Shown here: positions 13,741-17,815 of the stretch, piece after piece
Position numbering within the stretch: position 1 is the stretch's first letter
Layout: every line of letters starts with the position of its first letter
Assembly (NCBI GenBank): GCA_041946675.1
Contig: JBHGAU010000064.1
Span: 1 to 17,815 of the forward strand
Length of the DNA stretch: 17,815 nt
Source: CAWBKV01 sp041946675
Lineage (GTDB): Archaea > Halobacteriota > Methanosarcinia > Methanotrichales > Methanotrichaceae
Direction of reading: 5' to 3'
The notes under the pieces: generated by a model
Databases searched by the model: none
What the model was told of the DNA's origin: nothing
What the model saw: only the letters and a program-made list of their open reading frames with translations
Position numbers and translations under genes: made by a program

Positions 13741-15193
13741 TTATCCTTGAGCGGCTGCTGCGTTCGGGAATGCCCTGGAGGGCGTGTTCGGATACTTGGT
13801 CATGCTGGCGACTAGCTGCCTATAAATCTTTATGGCGGCATTGTTCACGAAATCCTGCTCGCCCGCGATATTGTGCTGCTCACCGGGATCTATTTCGATA
13901 TTGTAGACCGCAGGAATCTGACCGTAGTTGCTCTCAGGTCCCTGGAACGAATCGTAGGCCTTGTAGTGAATCTTGAACTGATGCCAGCGTATGGCTGCGG
14001 GAATAGTTGTGGCAGCGCTATCAGGCCCTATGTACCATACAGCATAATCCCTGTTGGAATTGTCCTGCTTTCCGAGCAGGAACTGCGACTGGTCTATGCC
14101 GTCAATGGGCCGATCAGTTGGAGCCTTTCCACCGCCCAGCTTGGCGAAGGTCGTGAATAGATCCACAGCACAGATGATCTCGTTGGATGTGCTTCCGGCC
14201 GAGATATTGCCGGGCCACCAGACTATACATGGAACTCGCACGCCGCCTTCGTAAGCCGTGCCGATCCCGCCCCGGAATGGAGAATAGCCTGAATCGGGCC
14301 ATTGATCATAGGTTGGTCCATTGTCGCTGGTCATGACGACTATGGTGTTATTGGCTTTTCCCGTCTTCGAAAGCGTATCCAGGATATCGCCCACGTAAGA
14401 ATCCATCTCCATCAACCCATCGCCGTAGGGGCCTTTGCTGGACTTTCCTGCCCACTTCGGATTCTGAACGCTGGGGAAGTGAGTCCTGGCGAAAGCAACG
14501 TACATGAAGAAGGGCTCTGTGGAGTTTGTCTGGTTCTTTATGAAGGCGATGGCTTTATCGGTAACGTGCTCATCGACATAGGCCATATTGCTCAGGTTCA
14601 GCGGTGTCACGACCTGGAGGTTCTGGCCTTTCTTAGCCAGCACTGGATAAAACTTCGGCAATGGTAGTCTCATTGGGAGATAGGCCAGCCATGACGCCCG
14701 GGGGTGTGGCCATGTTATAGCCCACTCGGATTGGCATCCGTCCAGTCATCATCGCAGCCCTGGTTGGACTGCATTGGGTCTCCGAGTAGAAGGATGTAAG
14801 CTTGAGGCCTTCCTTGGCCATCTGATCCATCCTGGGCGTCGGTGCACCCAGCACCGCTCCGCCGCCATAGCAGCCCGGGTCCATATAACCCATGTTATCG
14901 GCCATCATGAGGATGATGTTCGGCCTAGGGGCAGGCGCTACATCCTCATTAGCAACCTGCTGAAGGCTCGCATTCTTGGACAGAACATTTTTCCTATTCG
15001 TTACTGCATCTGCACCTATATTTTCCGATGCTATCGTTTGGTTGCCATTTGTTTCATGAGCAGTTGAATCGCTTATTTTTAGATCTAAGGGGATTGGAGA
15101 TAGTCCTGTGTTACTGGAGTCCAGACTGCAGCTGGCTATTGAAACTAGAAAAACACAGCCAATTGCAAGTGCACATATTGATCGATTCCTAAT
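13741..15193 (-). pseudogene. Second sulfatase, lipoprotein-type, disrupted by deletion and frameshift
   Basis: Two overlapping minus-strand frames encode one cysteine-type sulfatase. The 5' part (15193-14633) has a lipoprotein-like signal peptide (CVFLVSIASC, lipobox IASC at about 19-22), a linker to about residue 89, PNIILMMADNMGYMDPG and the formylglycine site QCSPTRAAMMTGR. It stops at TAA (14633-14635) directly after AEVLSSAG. The 3' part resumes one frame over with AKKGQNLQVVTPLNLSNM, then DKAIAFIKNQ, TSDNGPTYDQW and GGVRVPCIVWWPG, and ends at 13741. Compared with the intact sulfatase here, about 50 or more residues are missing at the junction, including the catalytic GKWHL segment. The first codon is ATT at 15193-15191, 7 nt after GGAGGG, where ATG is expected. 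Both lesions point to a dead gene; the reading frame either side is otherwise well preserved, suggesting recent loss. Confidence 0.88.
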
Positions 15194-15230
15194 ACAGATT
15201 CCCTCCGATTCTCAATATGTGCCCCATGCG

Positions 15231-15238
15231 TATAAATA
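15231..15238 (-). promoter_or_regulatory. TATA box of the disrupted sulfatase
   Basis: TATTTATA on the minus strand predicts transcription starting near 15208, just before the GGAGGG ribosome-binding site (15206-15201). The promoter and ribosome-binding site therefore seem intact even though the start codon and coding sequence are not. Confidence 0.45.
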
Positions 15239-15240
15239 GA

Positions 15241-15418
15241 TTTTTGAAATTGATTATCAAAAATGGAAAGAAAAATATCATATCTGAGCATGTGAAATAG
15301 GTATAGAAATATAACGCACCCTACCTTTGAGCAAACAATACCAAAAATTTTGAAAAATGGGGGTGCTCCAATTCATGGAATCTTTGCATTTGAGGAACAT
15401 GATTTGATTAATCTGCAC
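15241..15418. other. AT-rich intergenic region
   Basis: Nothing convincing. It separates the promoter of the broken sulfatase from the 3' end of the small exported protein on the same strand. The short frames on either strand are low-complexity AT-rich translations. No clear terminator hairpin was found. Confidence 0.35.
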
Positions 15419-15793
15419 TCACAGCTTAGTTACCGGCACAGTCGCACCGCTCGTAACTCCGCCAGTGTAGGCCACTCCGCCATCGCAATTATTGACTATT
15501 CCGGGAGGATATATTCCGCAGGAGGCCATTGTGACACATACAAATTCATTGAGCGTTATATTAAGGCTCGGCCTTGTTCCGCCGAGATATGCGTTGCTGA
15601 TTCCTCCAGCAGGATTAATGCCAGTGGCGGGATAAACTCCGGCACCATCACTAATCATTCCAATTGTTCCAGGAACTCCCATTTGAATTAATCCTCTGGC
15701 TCCAATGGCAATGGGCTGCTGCCCGAATGAATATGAGCAGCAAACAAACATCATGATGAAGATCATGAGCACCGCTTTCGCATTTTTCATCAT
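15419..15793 (-). CDS. Small exported protein of unknown function
   Basis: A 124-aa protein with a clear signal peptide, MMKNAKAVLMIFIMMFVCCS followed by YSFGQQ, cleaved probably near residue 24. The mature part is Gly/Ile/Pro/Val-rich with no charged clusters (GARGLIQMGVPGTIGMISDG, YPATGINPAGGISNAYLGG) and three cysteines (VCVTMASCGIYPPGIVNNC). I do not recognise a family; the glycine- and proline-rich turns suggest a beta-rich extracellular fold or surface matrix protein (inference). I chose ATG at 15793 because GGAGGG (15806-15801) is 7 nt upstream; the frame extends eight codons further upstream but then overlaps that ribosome-binding site. The gene stands alone on the minus strand, divergent from the CARDB protein gene. 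Confidence 0.75.
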   Translation of the reverse strand: MMKNAKAVLMIFIMMFVCCSYSFGQQPIAIGARGLIQMGVPGTIGMISDGAGVYPATGINPAGGISNAYLGGTRPSLNITLNEFVCVTMASCGIYPPGIVNNCDGGVAYTGGVTSGATVPVTKL

Positions 15794-16288
15794 TTCATTT
15801 CCCTCCAATTTTATCATACTAGTTCCTGACTATATTGAAAGCTTCTTGTATATCAACATAGTTGGACTGCTGCTCAAGCAGCATTTATATTCATATAGAC
15901 TGTGCATATTTCCGGAAGCTGAGATCGGCCGTTATATCCTAACTTACTGGCTGACGTCCGGCAATCCCACATTTCACGATTTTATCAATTTGGACATTCT
16001 CTGTCTGAATTTAAATGTTGATCCAGTCTTGAGCAGTTTACTGAATCTACAATGTGCATACAAAGCAACCCACCAGCATAGGCTGCTCTACTACGAAGAA
16101 TGCTGCCAGACCAATTACTGCGCATACGAATTGGCGACAGTGTATGGTGGCAGTGCCGGCGACGGTGCTCATCAGATATTCAAGGCATAAAGACCATTTA
16201 GTCATAGAGGAATGGCCACTTAAACGATTAATTATTAATAGCCAAATTGGCTTATCCAGAAATGTCAAATGTTAAGGAGGAAATGCAA
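15794..16288. other. 495-bp region without convincing gene
   Basis: It holds the promoter of the minus-strand exported protein, a hairpin GCTGC-TCAA-GCAGC (15869-15882) and a GCCAA-A-TTGGC palindrome (16241-16251) next to an AT-rich TATA-like tract (GATTAATTATTAATAG, about 16227-16241). These probably form the promoter region of the CARDB gene. The segment 16050-16190 is open in several frames on both strands; a minus frame (41 codons from MSTVAGTATIHC) ends in a hydrophobic, Cys-rich tail but lacks a ribosome-binding site. I do not call a gene here. Confidence 0.35.
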
Positions 16289-16879
16289 ATGAATAAGCGC
16301 CTAATACTCTGTCTGGGCATATGCATCATTCTATGCTCGGCATCTGTGCTCGCCCAAAAGGCCAATGTTAAATCGCCTGATATTGTGCAAGCATCTCAGA
16401 ATCTGAATCCTGCGTCTGCTGTAAGTAATCTTGCTCGTGTTCAAATGCCGGATCTCACAGTAACATCGGCATCTGTAACTGGACAGCCAGTGAAAGTACA
16501 AGATCTTCTAATGGTTCCATTGCAGATTACTGTAAGAAACTCGGGTGGAAGCACAACTGCGGATTTCAATGTTGGAGCCCAAGGAAGGGCTGTTGATGGA
16601 AATGCCTACGGCTACCTCTACTATGTTCCAGGAGAGAACCAGATGGCAGATCCACGTTCTGGCGTATTGGTTAACGGCCTTGCAGGGGGAGCTTCAAAAA
16701 CGTTCAACGGATTCCTGATAATGAGAGCACAGCCTATCAACCAGCCGCTGAATATAGGCACAAGATATCAGATCACAGCCATGGTCGACTACAACCTGGA
16801 CCCCGATTCGTTCGGCTATACATGGGGAGTTAAGGAAAGCAACGAGAACAACAACCAGCTCGTGATAAACTACCCATGA
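16289..16879 (+). CDS. Secreted CARDB-domain protein
   Basis: A 196-aa exported protein. The signal peptide is MNKRLILCLGICIILCSASV followed by LAQ, cleaved near residue 23. After a linker, residues about 53-196 form a CARDB-type beta-sandwich, an adhesion-like fold common on archaeal surfaces: MPDLTVTSASV, then ITVRNSGGSTTADFNVG, and the closing MVDYNLDPDSFG and KESNENNNQLVIN. I chose ATG at 16289 because AAGGAGG (16274-16280) lies 8 nt upstream, whereas the ATG at 16283 is too close and the frame's first ATG (16247) is before the ribosome-binding site. There is no membrane anchor, so it is probably released or bound to the cell surface. The partner or ligand is unknown. Confidence 0.82.
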   Translation: MNKRLILCLGICIILCSASVLAQKANVKSPDIVQASQNLNPASAVSNLARVQMPDLTVTSASVTGQPVKVQDLLMVPLQITVRNSGGSTTADFNVGAQGRAVDGNAYGYLYYVPGENQMADPRSGVLVNGLAGGASKTFNGFLIMRAQPINQPLNIGTRYQITAMVDYNLDPDSFGYTWGVKESNENNNQLVINYP

Positions 16880-16950
16880 TTGACGAAGAATCGCCAGTAG
16901 CAACAGAGATTGAAGTTAGCGGTTGGCCCATATCCAAACAGCCTGCAGGC

Positions 16951-17451
16951 CTAGGAATTTGAATTCTTGCTCAGACTGGGACTGCAAGGTTTTTTCTTCA
17001 TAGAAGTAGAGCCCTCAATCCACATATCTGAATGGATGGTGCGTAACATTCCAGTGAGATTTCCTGCAGCAGGGCTCCTCCGGGACTGGCAGTCGACCAT
17101 TACGGGAATTCCCACATTAACCGAAAAATTGATGTCATCGAGAGTCAAGTTCTCCTTCATTTCGGCCTGCAGACCCATTTCGCGAGCCACTCTGACAATG
17201 TCCTCAGGATATGTTCCCGACTTGGGGTCTGTATTAAGCAGCTTTATCAAATCCTCTTCCCCAATATCTCTGCCCCAATAGCTCAACACAGGCTGAAGGG
17301 CAGCAGCTCCGCAGGAGTACTCGGTTCCCTGGCGGACATCAGGAAGTTCAGAGAAAAGCGGCGTCGCATTAGGCGTTGTGATCGGCGCTTCTCCGTGTAC
17401 ATTTGCAAGAGATAGCAAAGCTATGATGATGCATAACAAGATAGGTCTCAT
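16951..17451 (-). pseudogene. C39-like papain-fold peptidase, truncated or frameshifted
   Basis: The N-terminal part is a good peptidase C39-like domain: signal peptide MRPILLCIIIALLSLANVHG, then the oxyanion Gln41 and nucleophile Cys47 in VRQGTEYSCGAAALQPVLSYWG. Helical segments (DIGEEDLIKLLNTDPKSGT, PEDIVRVAREMGLQAEM) and the strand GIPVMVDCQS follow. After about residue 124 the family resemblance ends. The expected catalytic His segment (GHYVVVIG-type) and Asp/Asn are absent, and the last 40 residues (SRRSPAAGNLTGML..., KKKPCSPSLSKNSNS) look like out-of-frame reading. The +1 frame there reads GLYFYEEKTLQSQSEQEFKF and stays open past 16951. I therefore favour a disrupted gene; a short non-catalytic variant is the alternative. 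The likely TATA box is at 17474-17482. Confidence 0.65.
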
Positions 17452-17473
17452 AGGGCAAAGCCTATCTTTATTA

Positions 17474-17482
17474 CTTATAAAA
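17474..17482 (-). promoter_or_regulatory. TATA box for the C39-like gene
   Basis: TTTTATAAG on the minus strand is centred about 27 nt before the ATG at 17451, with no Shine-Dalgarno sequence in between, suggesting a leaderless or near-leaderless transcript. Confidence 0.45.
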
Positions 17483-17653
17483 TTTTTTCACAGTATAATT
17501 TAGCAAAGATTTGTGAATATCAGCAACATATGTAAATTCGAGTTAAATATGTGCGGATTACCAGAATATCCTAAGCAATACAGATCAGAAGGATACACCA
17601 TCTCATATCAATTTAATAGTAATTCAAAGAGATAAAATTTTAAGCTCATATAA
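17483..17653. other. Intergenic region at the right end
   Basis: AT-rich sequence with no convincing gene. A 28-codon plus-strand frame (MCGLPEYPKQYRSEGYTISY..., about 17549-17635) is too short to support. Confidence 0.3.
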
Positions 17654-17815
17654 TTAAGATCTGATATAGAATCCAATCTATCTGAAGCATACAAATGGTT
17701 TTCTCAATGGATAATTATCTATGCTCGACCCATTATCAGGAATTCTGTATGCTTAGCTGCTGTGTTGGATAACTTTCCCGAATTTTCACCACTAGATATC
17801 GATTTGTGGTTTTTC
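17654..17815 (+). other. Right-edge open frame, possible partial gene
   Basis: After a TAA at 17651-17653, a frame stays open for 54 codons to the end of the window (ESNLSEAYKWFSQW, later LDNFPEFSPLDIDLWFF). There is no early ATG or clear ribosome-binding site, so this may be a degraded gene, the start of one using an unusual codon, or chance. I do not recognise it. Confidence 0.2.

Noticed and set aside
15705..16190. 161-codon plus-strand frame
   Set aside because: It starts inside the opposite-strand exported-protein gene, lacks a ribosome-binding site and has no recognisable domain.
16047..16275. Two overlapping 73-codon frames, one per strand
   Set aside because: No ribosome-binding site in the right place for either, and no recognised family; mentioned only as part of the gap description.
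1..17815. CRISPR array or tRNA genes
   Set aside because: No regularly spaced direct repeats and no tRNA-like GGTTCRANNCC arm in a folding context were found by eye.

Overview
The window looks like chromosomal DNA of a methanogenic archaeon, most likely of the Methanothrix/Methanosaeta type (Methanotrichales/Methanosarcinia). This is inferred from gene content, not from a search: an archaeal tRNA-Ile2 agmatinylcytidine synthetase (TiaS), an archaeal-type SRP 7S RNA, a COG1395-type archaeal HTH regulator, an archaeal phosphoribulokinase, family II pyrophosphatase, archaeal TATA boxes about 26 nt upstream of starts, and several apparently leaderless genes.

Positions 1-5300 are a compact core block: ppaC (+), a hairpin between convergent genes, tiaS (-), a divergent pair of overlapping core promoters, the COG1395-like regulator (+), phosphoribulokinase (+), a small winged-helix regulator (-), and the SRP RNA (+), divergent from that regulator. 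Positions 5300-5855 are AT-rich and hold one possible 51-codon gene. Positions 5856-7316 encode a monovalent cation/proton antiporter with a C-terminal TrkA_C/RCK_C domain (-).

Positions about 7364-7800 are a mobile-element graveyard. On the minus strand, a decayed IS200/IS605 TnpB, a group II intron reverse transcriptase C-terminus and a short IS3-type transposase tail lie end to end, with frameshifts and an internal deletion. Directly after it comes a sulfatase module: an anaerobic sulfatase-maturating radical SAM enzyme (7999-9291, +), an intact cysteine-type secreted sulfatase (9403-11946, +) preceded by two striking inverted repeats around its likely promoter, an AI-2E-family transporter (+), an uncharacterised four-helix membrane protein (-), and a second sulfatase (-). 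The second sulfatase is broken by an internal deletion and frameshift that removes the catalytic Lys-Trp-His segment, and its apparent start codon is ATT. Both sulfatases carry a related N-terminal linker.

Positions 15419-17451 hold small exported proteins: an unknown secreted protein (-), a CARDB-domain secreted protein (+), and a truncated C39-like cysteine peptidase (-). The last 360 bases contain no convincing gene, only an open frame running off the right edge.

The intact maturase makes formylglycine in the sulfatase (motif Cys-Ser-Pro-Thr-Arg), so these two genes form one functional unit. The flanking element debris and the unusual occurrence of sulfatases in a methanogen suggest an acquired, partly decaying accessory island. 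No CRISPR array, tRNA or rRNA was recognised.
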